DNA of 64,000 nucleotides. It comes from Benincasa hispida. Lineage: Eukaryota > Streptophyta > Magnoliopsida > Cucurbitales > Cucurbitaceae. The notes beneath the pieces are model-generated. The model saw only the letters and a program-made list of their open reading frames with translations. It made no database searches and was not told where the DNA came from. Positions within the stretch are counted from its first letter, which is position 1; every line of letters begins with the position of its first letter. The DNA is taken from the NCBI RefSeq assembly GCF_009727055.1, contig NC_052351.1, positions 58,128,185-58,192,184 on the forward strand. Direction: 5' to 3'. The position numbers and the translations under genes were made by a program. Positions 12,240-23,388 of this stretch are shown here, in pieces.

Positions 12240-12786
12240 TCTACAATATTATAGTCATGCAAAAGGGCATGTAAAGAAACATTGTTGAAAATTTAAAAGG
12301 AAAAATAAAAATAACAAAGGTAAAGAAAAGAATGAGATGCCGACACAATTTCTATAGCCACCAAAGATTTCTATATTTTATTCGACGGTGATGTTATAAA
12401 TCTTGCTACACAACAGAGCAGTTGGGTGATTAATAGTGGTACCTCAATGCATGCTACATCTTAGAGGGATTTGTTTCCATTATATACACTTGTGATTTCG
12501 GTAGTGTTATGATGGATAATGACGAATCAGCTAAACCAGTTGGCATTGGAGATGTACCCTTGGAGAACAAGAATGGTTCTAAGCTGCTTTTGAAGAATGT
12601 GAAACACATTCCTGATATTCACATGAATTCAATTTCTGCGAGTAAGCTTGATGAAGAATTTTTCTGCAATGCCTTCTATAACGAAAACTGAAAGCTTAAT
12701 AAAGGCTCTATGGTGGTAGCTAAGGGAGAGAAATATTCCTCACTATATTATATGTAGGCTAAGATCAATGAGAGTGATATAAATAT
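12240..12786 (+). pseudogene. copia H1 zinc knuckle and protease remnant
   Basis: Reads through SHAKGHVKKHC (knuckle, about 12270) and SWVINSGTSMHAT (about 12420), the copia protease region with the usual D-S-G read here as N-S-G. It continues through VPLENKNGSKLLLKNVKHIP (about 12555) to KINESDINI, where it is cut by the next LTR. In-frame stops are present, and the catalytic Asp is replaced in this reading, so the protease is inactive. Confidence 0.72.
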
Positions 12787-14160
12787 TGTTGGGGTTGATA
12801 CACTAAACCTTGTGGGTCACGTAGTTTGTAATTGTATTATACAAACAGTTTATTTATTTAATAAAATTTGAGGTATTTTATTCGACATTTAGTAGAATTA
12901 ACCCACAAAACCAATAAAAACATCCAAGATTATCTTCTGTAGCTTGACATGTATGTAGAGGCATACAGTTGGATTGTGTTTAAGTGATAACTCGAACGGT
13001 TTGTAGTAAATAGATAATGCTGGGCACCTTATCTTTGTGATACTAGGAATACAACCTGCTTTGTAGATGTTAAAATTATTTTAAAATTCTACAAATGATC
13101 TGATGCTGATTATTCATGTAGAGACATGTGAGCGGGGGTGTTCTGACCACGATATGAATAATCTCATTATATAACATCGTTAATAGTAGAAACTTACATT
13201 TCACCAGGATAACCATAGTTGACATGACTTGAATCTTGAGTGAGTTGTGAACTCCTGCCTATGAACGCGATCCTTTGATTCATGGATGAGAGTGGCCAGT
13301 TTGTTGTCTCAATATGCCCACCATTTTGGGGATTCATCTGATTGAGGAACTAGAAATACGGTTACACAAGATGGAATTCACTCCTTCCCTAATGTCGAGG
13401 TAAATAGATAAATTGCTTTCTTAAAGGCTAATTTCAAGGCTTGAACAATGTGTCCCCACAACTTCTCTTGGCCCAAGAGAGGTTTGGTTATAGTTGGACT
13501 ATGACTTTTTGTTCATTGATGGATCAGTGGTACTTAAGAAGTTTGGTGTAACTATAGAGGAAAAACGATAATTTTGACCCAGCTATACTTACGAGAAAGT
13601 TGTTAAGGGACATCGCGCTATTGACTGGTTATATAATGGTCACAAAAATATATTTATAGTACAAAGAGTGCTGCTATCAGTCTTTAGAAGAGTGACCGAG
13701 AGTTAAAGGATGTTGAATAATTTAATTAAAGGAGTTTAATTAATTGTTCAAGTACCATTGGCGCTTCAATCTACAAGTCCATAAGGTCCCATCTGTAGCT
13801 CAACAAGGATTATTGAGAATTAATTTTAGAATAATTTGAATTGTTCAAACTAATTGAGGGAATTAATTATATGTGATATAATTAATATAATATATTTGAT
13901 ACATTATATTATAAAGTTTAATTTAAGAGGATATAAATATTTGGATATGATTCAAATATTAATTATATGAATTAGATTCATATATTTAATATAAATTTAA
14001 TTCATTTTAAATTTCATATATTATTGAGAGAATTTTAACTATAGGTTATATTATATTTAATATAATATAAAAATTATAGGCTATGTAAGATATAGTTTAA
14101 TTCATCATATTTCATCAGATTCGAGATGTGATTAGGTTTCGAAGGATGAACTGGATATAG
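12787..14160 (+). repeat. El2 5' LTR, plus-oriented part
   Basis: Starts TGTTGGGGTTGAT and follows the 3' LTR (21297 onward) closely for about 1.35 kb. It stops where chloroplast-like sequence begins, short of the LTR's 3' third. Confidence 0.82.
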
Positions 14161-14161
14161 A

Positions 14162-14577
14162 CAGTTTCAATAAGATTTCATTCTTGAACAAAAATCCATT
14201 TATTTATTTATTTCATCTATTCCATGACCGGAATAGGAGGGGATACACGTTACACCACGATTTTGAATCGGAAGAAAGATTTTAAGAATGACAGATCTAT
14301 TCACTCTATCAATAACCGAGTTGGATCTGGTGTATCATAAGGATTTTCCTTTTCTATTGATTTCTACGGATTGGATAAAAAACAATTCTTGAATTAGGTA
14401 TTCAACTTCAGGGATGAATCGAAAAAGAAATATATGTTGATTCTACCTCCTATTTTTTATGAAGAGAATGAATCTTTTTATCGAAGATAAAAAAAAAAAT
14501 GGGTCCGGACCTCTCTCGAAATGATTTGGAAGATCCAAAATAAAAAAATAGTGGTATTTGCTAGCAACAACATAATG
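14162..14577 (+). pseudogene. ycf2: Chloroplast ycf2 fragment in nuclear DNA (NUPT)
   Basis: Translation in shifting frames gives runs of the plastid Ycf2 protein: [11 protein letters not shown], then [20 protein letters not shown], then DLFTLSIT and DLVYHK, NSWI/FNF-type frameshifted parts, [19 protein letters not shown]-like sequence, and VFASNN near the end. A 1-nt frameshift, stops (for example TAG after the FLN run) and substitutions show it is a non-functional nuclear copy rather than plastid DNA. It sits exactly between the plus-oriented and inverted parts of the El2 5' LTR. Left boundary uncertain by about 10 bases. Confidence 0.88.
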
Positions 14578-15671
14578 AATGAGGGAGTTATGTAACTCCC
14601 TCCACATTAATCTAAAAATTGATTCTCATTAATTCTCGTTGAGCTATTGAGGGCCTCATGGACTTATAGCTTGAAGCTCCAACGGTATGTGAACAATTAA
14701 TTAAATTCTTTAATTAACATATTCACTATTTGTTAACTATTGTGTACTCCATTAAAGACCGATAGTTACACTCTTCACACTACAGATATATTTATGTGTT
14801 CATTAGATATAACTAATCAACAATATGATGATCCTCATAAATTGCTTGTAATTACAGCTGGGCCAAAACTATCGTTTTCCCTTATAGTTACATCTAACTT
14901 CTTAAGTACCACTAATCTCTCTAATGAACAATGAAAATCATAGTCCAACTATGACTAAACCCCTCTCGGGCCACGAGAGGGTGTGACGTCACATTGTTCA
15001 AGCCCCAGAATCAGCCTTTAAGGGAGCAATTTATCTACTTTTCGCAACATTGGAAAATGAGTGATTTCCTTCTTGTATAGCTGTGTTCCCAACTCCTCAA
15101 TCAGACAAATCCCCAAAATGGTAGGCTTGTTGAGTCGGCGATCTGGCCACTCTCACCCATACAAATCAAAGGACTGCTTCATAGGCAGAAGTTCACAACT
15201 CACTCAGGATTTAGGTCTTTTTTCCTATAGTCATCTTGGTGAAATGTAAGTCTCTGTTATGAATGGCGTTATATAATAACACTAAACATTTCGTGGTTTG
15301 GTCTTATACAAACTCCTTTGTATAGAATATTCCCACTCACATGTCTCCATATGAATGATCAAGATCAAATCATTTGTAGTAATTTACAACTACAAAGCTG
15401 GCCGTATTCGTAGTGTCACTAGGATAAAGTATCCAACCTTATCCATCTACTACAGATCATTTAGGTTATCACTTAAACATGATCTACCCGTATGTCTCTA
15501 TATATATGTTTAAACTACAAAACAACCTTGGATGTTAGTTTATTGGTTTGTGGATTTAATGCAATTAAATGTCAAATAAAATATCACATATTTTATTAGT
15601 TAAATAAGATGTTTGTATAATACAATTACAAACTATAGAACCCTACGAGATTTAGGGCACCAACCCCAACA
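14578..15671 (-). repeat. Inverted LTR fragment at the 5' end of El2
   Basis: Reverse-complement of the first ~1.1 kb of the same LTR family. It ends with ACCCCAACA (the reverse of TGTTGGGGT) at 15671. It begins next to a perfect hairpin at 14581-14602 (GAGGGAGTTA, TG, complement). With 12787-14160 it forms a large inverted repeat with the ycf2 piece as its hinge. Confidence 0.82.
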
Positions 15672-16619
15672 TAAGAGACCTTTGTCTAAGGTTAGTTCTG
15701 TGTAGGCTGGGGTATTTAAGCTGACGAAAATGGAACAACCCTACCTAGGAACTGACTTGTAAGGTGAATTAGATAGATTTCCAACAAGCATGCAATTGTT
15801 GATTAAAAAGTTGATAAAAATATTTAATGAACATTAATAAAAATTGTTTAGCTATCCAAAGTAAGTGTTACTATTGGGTAACCTCAAACAATCACTTAGT
15901 AAAAATAAGTAGCTTGTATTTCTCCTAAGTTAAATTAACCTTAGGTAAAACGCTCGTGGGAGGAAAATGTTCCTATCATGTTTCTCCCTCATAGTTCACA
16001 CCATGAGACCTATACTTAGCCTTAAGGCACCTTTGCTTGTGTCCTCCTTATGGATGATGTTTGTGGTCAATACCAAGGTAAATGGAGAGAGTGTTTATAA
16101 TAAGTAGGAGCGGGACGTGTGTCAATACATCTCACGGTCTCTCTCATTAGTTTGTAATAAATTTTCATGCTCGGCCTTGAGGTACCTTTGCTTGTGTCCC
16201 CCTACGGGTGGCATTTGCGTGACTCTTTACTTAAACTCCAACAATAGATAGGACTACTTTAGTTTTTGCCCCCTATCGATTTTTCCCTATGGTTGGCTCA
16301 TTGAGGTGGAACTCTAGAATCTAAAATGAGGAGTTACACTTAAAAGAAAATATTAAGTTAGTTAACAATTTCTAGAACGAACAATGGTGACTAATAATAA
16401 AATGAAATAATTATTCCGTTTATTGGTTGAGATGATCTTATTTCAGTGAAAGGGTACCTGATCACCCTACGGTACCCTGCCTCACTGAAACATCATTGCA
16501 AAATAGATGTCACATAGGATGCATTATATTATTTTGCTAAATTTGATTGGTTTTTCCAAAATAGGTAATGCATGGATTACTAATATAAATAAATTGTATG
16601 TTTAAGCGATATTATCAAT
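15672..16619 (+). other. El2 untranslated leader
   Basis: Noncoding region between LTR and gag. The same sequence (e.g. the GGCTGGGGTATTTAAG block near 15707 and the 'CCACGAGCGTTTTAC'-type block near 15945 in reverse) recurs in the minus-strand elements at 30290-30600, 51230-52090 and 56750-57620. No primer binding site was found where expected, probably lost in the 5' rearrangement. Confidence 0.65.
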
Positions 16620-16762
16620 ATGACTTCTGCGACTCTTAATATGCTTGCTGTCGACAAATTAACCGACAATAATTACATCACATGGAAAAACACAATCAAT
16701 ACAGTTCTAATCATCGATGACTTATGATTTATCCTGGTGGAGGAATGTCCTTCGTCATAGCA

Positions 16763-17000
16763 AGAGTTGACAAAATTCCCCGCAGGGTCGGGTCCCGGCG
16801 GGGACTCGCCCTGATCGGGGCGAGGAATCCCCAGTTTGATTGGGGATGGGGTCAAACCGAGGACCTCTTTAGGGTCCCCAAACCAAGGACAGAGCGGGGA
16901 TGGGGAGGGTGTCCCCGCCCCGTCCCATCCCCGACCTCGACCCCTCCCTTATTAGGTTTTTAAATATTTCTATATTTATATAATTGATTTTTTAATATTT

Positions 17001-17075
<75 letters not shown>

Positions 17076-17366
17076 TATTTAACTTTTTACATTTAGCTTA
17101 GTTTTTAATTTAACCCAATCTAAGTCTAACTAAAGCGTCTAAGCCAAAACCAAAGATAATTTTACAAAAAAATAAAAAAAATAAAAAAAAGTCCCTATGG
17201 GGAAATAAAAGGGAAAATGGGGAATGGGTCCCCATTTCCCCGACGAGGAATCCCCGTCCCCGTCCCCGCCTTGAAATGATGGGGATGGGGGCAAGAATGG
17301 GGATAAAATTCCCCATCAGAGACGGGGACGGGGAACCCTCCCCTGCCTCGTCCCGACCCCATTGCC
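16763..17366. mobile_element. GC-rich MITE (hAT-like ends) inside El2 gag
   Basis: A ~600-bp insertion interrupts gag between codons that read ECPS and SAPNVRE. The ends are imperfect inverted repeats (AGAGTTGACAAAATTCCCC on the left; AGGTGGCAATGGGG as the reverse of the right), followed by many GGGGA/CCCCG words. Diverged flanks (TTCGTCATAG and TTAGTCTCAG) may be the old 8-10-bp duplication. It encodes nothing and carries a TC/TA microsatellite. Confidence 0.75.
17001..17071. repeat. (TC)n(TA)n microsatellite
   Basis: About 13 TC units run directly into about 22 TA units, inside the GC-rich MITE. Likely polymorphic in length. Confidence 0.95.
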
Positions 17367-18060
17367 ACCTTAGTCTCAGCTCCAAATGTTCGAGAGGTAT
17401 ATGAATGTTGGGTACGGGCAAATGAAAAGGCCCGAGGTCTTGGCCAAGAAGCATAAGCCCATGCTCACCATCTGTGAGATCGTGGAGTCCCTGCAGGGAA
17501 TATTTGGACAACCGTCTACTCAACTTAGGCATGTTGTTCTCAAATTCATCTTCAATGCTTGCATGCCAAAAGGGGCCTCTGCTCGAGAACATGTTTTGAA
17601 CATGATGGTCCACTTTAATGTGACCGAGATGAACGAATCTGTCATTGATGAGGTCAGTCAAGTCAGCTTCATCCTAGAAACTTTACCTAAAAGTTTCCTA
17701 CAGTTCCATAACAATGCTTAACCAATAAGCTATAGACCTTCCAATCCTTGATGAAAGTCAAGTAACAGAAGGGTGAGGCAAATATTTCCTTGTCCTCCAA
17801 AAAGGTCTAGAGAGGTTATACTTCTGGAACTAAGTTTGTGAATTCCTCTTCCGACACCAAAAAGTGGAAGAAGAAGAAAGGTGGAAAGTGAAAGGCTAAC
17901 CCACCAGCTGTTGTCCAAAAAGGCAAGAAGGCCAAGGCTACAAAGGGAATATGTTTCCATTGCAACCAAGAGGGACATCGGAGAAGGAATTGTCCCAAAT
18001 ACTTGGCAGAAAAGAAGAAGGCCAAGCAATGTAAATACGATTTACTTGTATTGGAGACTT

Positions 18061-19470
18061 GTTTAATAGAGAATGATGATTCAGCCTGGATAATAGATTC
18101 ATGCGCCACTAAGCACGTTTGTTCTTCATTTTAGGGAATTGATTCCTGGCGGCAATTGACACCTGGTGAGATGATGATGCGTGTAGGAACTGGACACGTG
18201 GTCTTTACGAGGGCAGTGGAAGGACTCCGACTTACTTTATAGAAAAATTATATTTTGTGGAAAATGTATATGTAGTTCTTGACTTAAAGAGGAACTAAAG
18301 TGTCTTATTGAACAAAATTACACTTTATCTTTTTCTGTAAATAAAGTGTTTATTTACAAAATTAATATTTGTTCTACTAAATTGGAGGATAATCTATATA
18401 TGTTAAGACTGTTAGCAACTAAAGCTCTCATAAATACTAAACTATTTAAAATTGCGGTAACTTAGAATAAAAGACAAAAAATTTCTCCTAAAGAAAATGT
18501 CCATCTTTGACATCTAAGATTAGGACACATAAATCTCAATAGGACTGAGAGACTAGTTAAGAATGAACTTCTGAGTGAGTTAGAAGAAAATTCTTTACCT
18601 ATATGTCAGTCATGCCTTGAAGGCAAAATGACTAAAATCTTTTACTGTAAAAGGTCACAGAGCTAAAGAGCCCTTAGAGCTTATACATTCAGACCTTTGT
18701 GGTTCGATGAATATTAAGGCAAGAGGAGGATTTGAATATTTCATCACTTTTACTGATGATTATTCCATATATGGGTATGTTTTTTTAATGCAACATAAGT
18801 TTGAATCCCTTGAAAACTTCAAAGTGTACAAGGTTAAAGTTGAAAATGCATTAGATAAAACAATTAAAACATTTCTATATGATCGAGGTAGAGAGTATAC
18901 GGATTGAAATTCCAAACTATTTGATAGAACATGAAATTTTATCCCAACTTTCAGCACCTAGTACACCTTAGCAGAATGATGTATAAAAAAGGAGAAATCG
19001 AACCCTGTTGAACATAGTTCGGTCTATAATGAGTTATGCTTCCTTACCAGACTCTTTTTGGGGTTATGCAATGCAAATTGCAGCCTACATTTTGAACCGT
19101 GTTCTGTCCAAGAGTGTTACTGGAATATCTTTGGAATCATGGAATGACCGTAAAGGTAGTTTACGCCATCTCAGGATTGAGAGTTGCCCAGCACATATGT
19201 TTGAGGCAAATCCTAAGAAATTGGAACATTGAGGCAAATCTTAAGATATTGAAACATCGTTCAAAATTGTGCCTATTTGTAGGTTCCCCCAAAGGAACAA
19301 GAGGTGGTTACTTCTACGATCCTAAAGATAATAAAGTGTTTATGTCGACAAATGCCATTTCTTTAAAAGATGACCACATAAGGGAGCATAAGCCCCACAG
19401 TAAGATAGTGTTAAGTGAACTTTTCAGTGAAACTATTAAATCTTCAACAAGAGTTGCCCAATACCTCAAC
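18061..19470 (+). pseudogene. El2 protease and integrase remnant
   Basis: Protease begins with SAWIIDSCATKHVCS (18078-18122), where the usual D-S-G active site reads D-S-C. Pre-integrase and integrase follow: LVKNELLSELEENSLPICQS (about 18550), LELIHSDLCGSMNIKARGGF (about 18675), FITFTDDYSIYGYVFLMQ (18737-18791), then the core end SYASLPDSFWGYAMQIAAYI (about 19029-19088). At least six stops or frame changes interrupt it. The integrase would have inserted the cDNA copy into the nuclear genome. Confidence 0.82.
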
Positions 19471-19475
19471 AAGAG

Positions 19476-21140
19476 TTGTTGAAGTTGGTTCATCTACCTC
19501 AAATGTTGAGGGAGCCTCGATGTAGTGGGAGGGTTGCGAACCCACCTATACATTATATGAGTTTAACAGAAACCTTAGCTGTTATAGCTGATGGTGATGT
19601 TGAGGATTCATTGTCTTACAAGAAGGCAATGCATGATGTTGGTAAAGATGAATGGATCAAAGCTATGGATCTCGAAATAGAGTATACGTACTTCAATTTA
19701 GTTTGGGATCTTGTAGATCAACCTGATAGAGTCAATTGTATAGGATGCAAATGGATCTACAAGAGAAAACATGGTGCTTATGGAAAGGTGTAAACCTTTA
19801 AGGCTAGACTTGTGGCAAAGGGTTAAACCCAAGTTGAAGAAGTCGACTATGAGGAGACTTTCTCACCTGTTGCCATGTTAATGCCTATCTAGATACTCTT
19901 GTCTGTTGCCTCATATTATTACTATGAGATTTGACAAATGAACGTCAAGACTGCTTTTCTGAATGGCAATCTTGATGAGACTATATATGGAGTAGCCTGA
20001 GGAATTCATAACTCAAGGTCAAGAGCAAAAGGTTTACAAGCTTAATTGGTCTATTTATGGATTAAAACAAAAGCTTCTCGATCTTGGAATATAAGATTTG
20101 ATACTGCGGTCAAATCTTATGGCTTTGATCAAAATGTTGATTAGCCTTGTATATATAAGAGAATCATCAAAAGTTTAGTAGCTTTTCTTATGTTGTATGT
20201 AGATGACATCCTCATTGGGAATAATATAAGTCTACTGACTGAAATTAAAGATTGGCTAGTGACCTAATTCCAAATGAAATATTTGGGAGAGCGCAGTTTA
20301 TTCTGGGCATTCAGATCTTTAGGGATTGAAAGAACAAAACGCTGGCCCTGTCTCAGGCATCATACATTCACAAGATGCTTGTCAAGTTTTCGATGCAGAA
20401 CTCCAAGAGAGGTTTGCTCCCCTTCAGGAATGAACTTATTTTGTCTAAAGACCAGTGTCCTATTACACCTCAAAGGATTCAGGAAATGAGACGAATCTCC
20501 TATGTATCGACTGTTGGTAGCTTGATGTATGTGATGTTATGTAATCGACCTGACATCTGCTATGTAGTTGATACAGTAAGTAGATATCAGTCTAATCCAA
20601 AATTTGATCACTGGATCGCCGTTAAGGACATCCTTAAGTATATTTAGAGAGCGAGAGACTACATGCTCATGTATGGTTCTAAGGATTTGATGCTTATAGG
20701 ATACATGGACTCTGATTTCCAGACTGATAAAAATTCTAGGAAATCCACTTCAGTATCAGTGTTTAATCTTAACGGAGGAGTTGTAGTTTGAAGGAGCACC
20801 AAAAAGGAGTGCATTGCTGACTCCACAATAGAGGCTGAGTTTGTAGCAACTTGTGAAGCTGGCAAGGAAGCTATGTGGCTCAGGAAATTCTTAACTGATC
20901 TAAAAGTGGTTCCAGACATGTCAAAGCCCATCACTCTTTATTGTGATAATAGTGGTGCTGTGGCTAATGCCCGAGAGCCTAAGAGTCACAAATGCGGGAA
21001 GCACATAGAGTGAAAGTACCATTTCATTCGAGATATTGTTCATTGAGGGGATGTGATCGTAATGCAGATAGCTTCGGCACACAAGGTTCTTGATCTATTT
21101 ACAAAGGCCCTCATGACTATGGTGTTTGAGGATCACCTGT
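19476..21140 (+). pseudogene. El2 reverse transcriptase and RNase H remnant
   Basis: RT starts near [20 protein letters not shown] (19663-19722) and [10 protein letters not shown], continues with NVKTAFLNGNLDE (about 19945), and carries the catalytic YVDD (about 20200, in LYVDDILIGNN). RNase H reads TIEAEFVATCEAGKEAMWLR (20825-20884), TLYCDNSGAVANA and ASAHKVLDLFTKALM (about 21070). Several stops are TGA where sister copies in the window have CGA. That pattern fits deamination of methylated CpG. Confidence 0.84.
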
Positions 21141-21280
21141 AGAGTATGGGTCTACAGCACATGCCACATATAGTCTAGGACAAGTGGGAGATTTTGTACT
21201 GGGCACGTATATGTCCTACTTTCTTGTTTTGTGTACTTTTATATTAGTATGACTTTTATGATGTACACCCCACTAGACTT

Positions 21281-21295
21281 AGGAAAAGTGGGAGA
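21281..21295 (+). other. Polypurine tract of El2
   Basis: AGGAAAAGTGGGAGA ends one base before the 3' LTR. It is the expected plus-strand primer site of a copia element. A similar ACAAGTGGGAGA occurs about 100 bases upstream. Confidence 0.85.
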
Positions 21296-21296
21296 T

Positions 21297-23388
21297 TGTT
21301 GGGGTTGATGCCCTAATCTCGTGGGTCATGTAATTTTAATTGTATTGTACAAACAATTTATTTATTAAATAAAATCTGAGGTATTTTATTCGACATTTAG
21401 TAGCATTAACCCACAAAACTAATAAACAGACATCCAAGGTTATCTTCTGTAGCTTAAACATGTATGTAGAGACATATAGTTGGATTGTGTTTAAGTGATA
21501 ACCTAAATGGTTTGTAGTAGATGGATAAGGCTAAGTACCTTATCCTGGTGACACTCTGAATACGCCCACTTTGTGGATGTTACAATTTTTGTAAAGTTCT
21601 TCAAATGATCTGATCCTAATTATTCATGTAGAGATATATGAGCGAGGGTGTTCTATAGAAAAGGGTTTGTATGAGATTGGACCACGAAATGAATATTCTC
21701 ATTATAGAACATCATTAATAGTAGAGACTTACATTTCACCAGGATGCCTATAGGTGACATGACCTGAATCTTGAGTGAGTTGTGAATGCCTACCTATGAA
21801 GACGGTCCTTTGATTTACATGGGTGAGAGTGACTAGTTCATCGACTCAATATGCCTACCATTTTAGGGATTCATCTGATTGAGGAGCTGGGAACACAAGT
21901 ACACAAGACGAAATTCACTCCTTTTCTTGTGTCGAGGTAAGTAGATAAATTACTCCCTCAAAGGCTAATTCTGGGGCTGAAAAAATATGGCATCACACCC
22001 TCTCTTGGCTCGAGAGCGGTTTGGTCATAATTGGACTATAACTTATTGTTCATTAGAGGGATCAATAGTACTTAAGTTGTTAAACGTAATTATAGTGACA
22101 AAACAGTAATTTTGGCCCAACTATACTTACGAATAATTTGTGAAGGGGCATTGCACTATTGACTGGTTATATCCAATAGACACAGAAATATATCTGTGGT
22201 GTGAAGAATTTAACTGTCGGTTTTTAGTGGAGTGACTGACAGTTAATAGAAGTTAGGTAATTTAATTAAAGGAGTTTGACTAATTATCCAAGTACCATTG
22301 GAGTTTCAATCTACAAGTCCATAAGGTCCTCTCTGTACCTCAACTGGAATTATTGAGATAATTTTGGATTAGTTTGAATTTTTAAAATTAATTAAGGAAT
22401 TAATTATATATGATATAATTAATATAATGCATTTGATACATTATAATATAAAGTTTAACTTGAGAGGATATAAATATTTGAATATGATTCAAATATTAAT
22501 TATATGAATTGGATTCATATATTTAATATAAATTTAATTTATATTAAATTTCATATATTATTGAGAGAATTCAAACTATAGGTTATATTGTATTTGATAC
22601 AATATAAAAACTATAGGTTATGTCTTATATTCGATATAATATAAAGTTTAATGTATACTATGTGATAAGTTGGTTATCATATAGGGAAATTCTTATCAAT
22701 AGAGAATTTTCAAAAATCTTTACACTTTGTAGCAAAAAGTTCTAAAAGTGCTTTGTACTTTTGGAACTTTTTTCTATAAAGTGTAAATATTTTAAAATAT
22801 TTTTTATATTTAAAAAGACCCCTATCATATATATCTATATACACTAAATTATTTTTTAAATTCATTTTTTGAATTCATTAGAAGGAGGGAGTTATGTACC
22901 TCCCTCCCCCTTAATTCTCTCAACAATATATTGTGAGAAGGGAGTTGGAGGAAGTTAATCTTTTTTGGTCTTCTTCCCTAAACAATATTCATAGAACATC
23001 ATGAACTCCCTAATGAACAATTGCCAAAAAATTTCCTCTCATCTTTTAACCTCTACCAAAATTGAAGCAAACCCACCCCTCTTGCATATTCTCAACCCTA
23101 AGGAGAATACAAAAGGTTCTTTTGTGGTGGTGTCACTGTTATATTTGGGTATTACTATGTTTTGGAGTTTGTGTTCTAAGGATGGTTCATGATTGATTCA
23201 AAGGAATTTTCATGAATAATAGGTTCTACAAGAGGTTAGTAAATCAAACCAAAATTCTTTTTCTATATTGATTTATGAAGCATGTTGTAAATTTTCTTTG
23301 TAGAATGCATAATAGTGTTCTGAATTATATTTTTTCTATGTAAATTTGAAAATGGGAAACAATCTCGCTTCCGTCTAGGGTTTTCACA
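21297..23388 (+). repeat. El2 3' LTR (2092 bp)
   Basis: Begins TGTTGGGG right after the polypurine tract and ends TTTTCACA before the duplication AATAT. It is the complete reference copy of LTR family A in this window and matches 12787-14160 and, in reverse, 14578-15671 and 33860-34908. It includes the hairpin-forming GAGGGAGTTA block near 22885. Confidence 0.88.

Larger units (their letters stand above)
10075..12786 (+). mobile_element. Ty1-copia element H1, 5' internal part (old host of the nest)
   Basis: Contains a primer site, gag, zinc knuckle and protease remnants in plus orientation. The open sequence stops in the protease/integrase linker at 12786, where a younger copia element begins. 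The integrase continues at 23394 after that element's 3' LTR, so the two parts are one element split in two. A second insertion (about 10930-12235) separates gag from the zinc knuckle. Confidence 0.82.
16620..18060 (+). pseudogene. El2 gag with zinc knuckle, split by a MITE
   Basis: ATG at 16620 opens TSATLNMLAVDKLTDNN, the usual copia Gag start. The frame meets a stop (16724 region) and is then cut by a GC-rich MITE. It resumes near 17370 with SAPNVREVYECW-type sequence in a shifted frame, then an open stretch 17386-17720 (AKKHKPMLTICEIVESLQGI, LKFIFNACMPKGASAREHVL). A complete CCHC knuckle, CFHCNQEGHRRRNC, lies at 17952-17993. The product would package retroelement RNA; frameshifts make that impossible now. 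Confidence 0.82.
12787..23388 (+). mobile_element. Nested Ty1-copia element El2 (10.6 kb) inserted in H1
   Basis: Bounded by TGTTGGGG (12787) and TTTTCACA (23388) and flanked by the 5-bp duplication AATAT (12782-12786 and 23389-23393). The order is rearranged 5' LTR, leader, gag, protease, integrase, RT, RNase H, polypurine tract and 3' LTR, all plus strand. Integrase before RT defines copia. Every domain carries stops, so the element is dead. Confidence 0.88.

Noticed and set aside
14162..14577. Contaminating chloroplast DNA rather than a nuclear copy
   Set aside because: It carries multiple frameshifts and stops that a functional plastid ycf2 would not have, and both sides are nuclear retroelement sequence.
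17110..17661. 183-codon minus-strand ORF
   Set aside because: It spans the GC-rich MITE and the antisense of gag; composition is an artefact of G-runs and no domain is recognisable.
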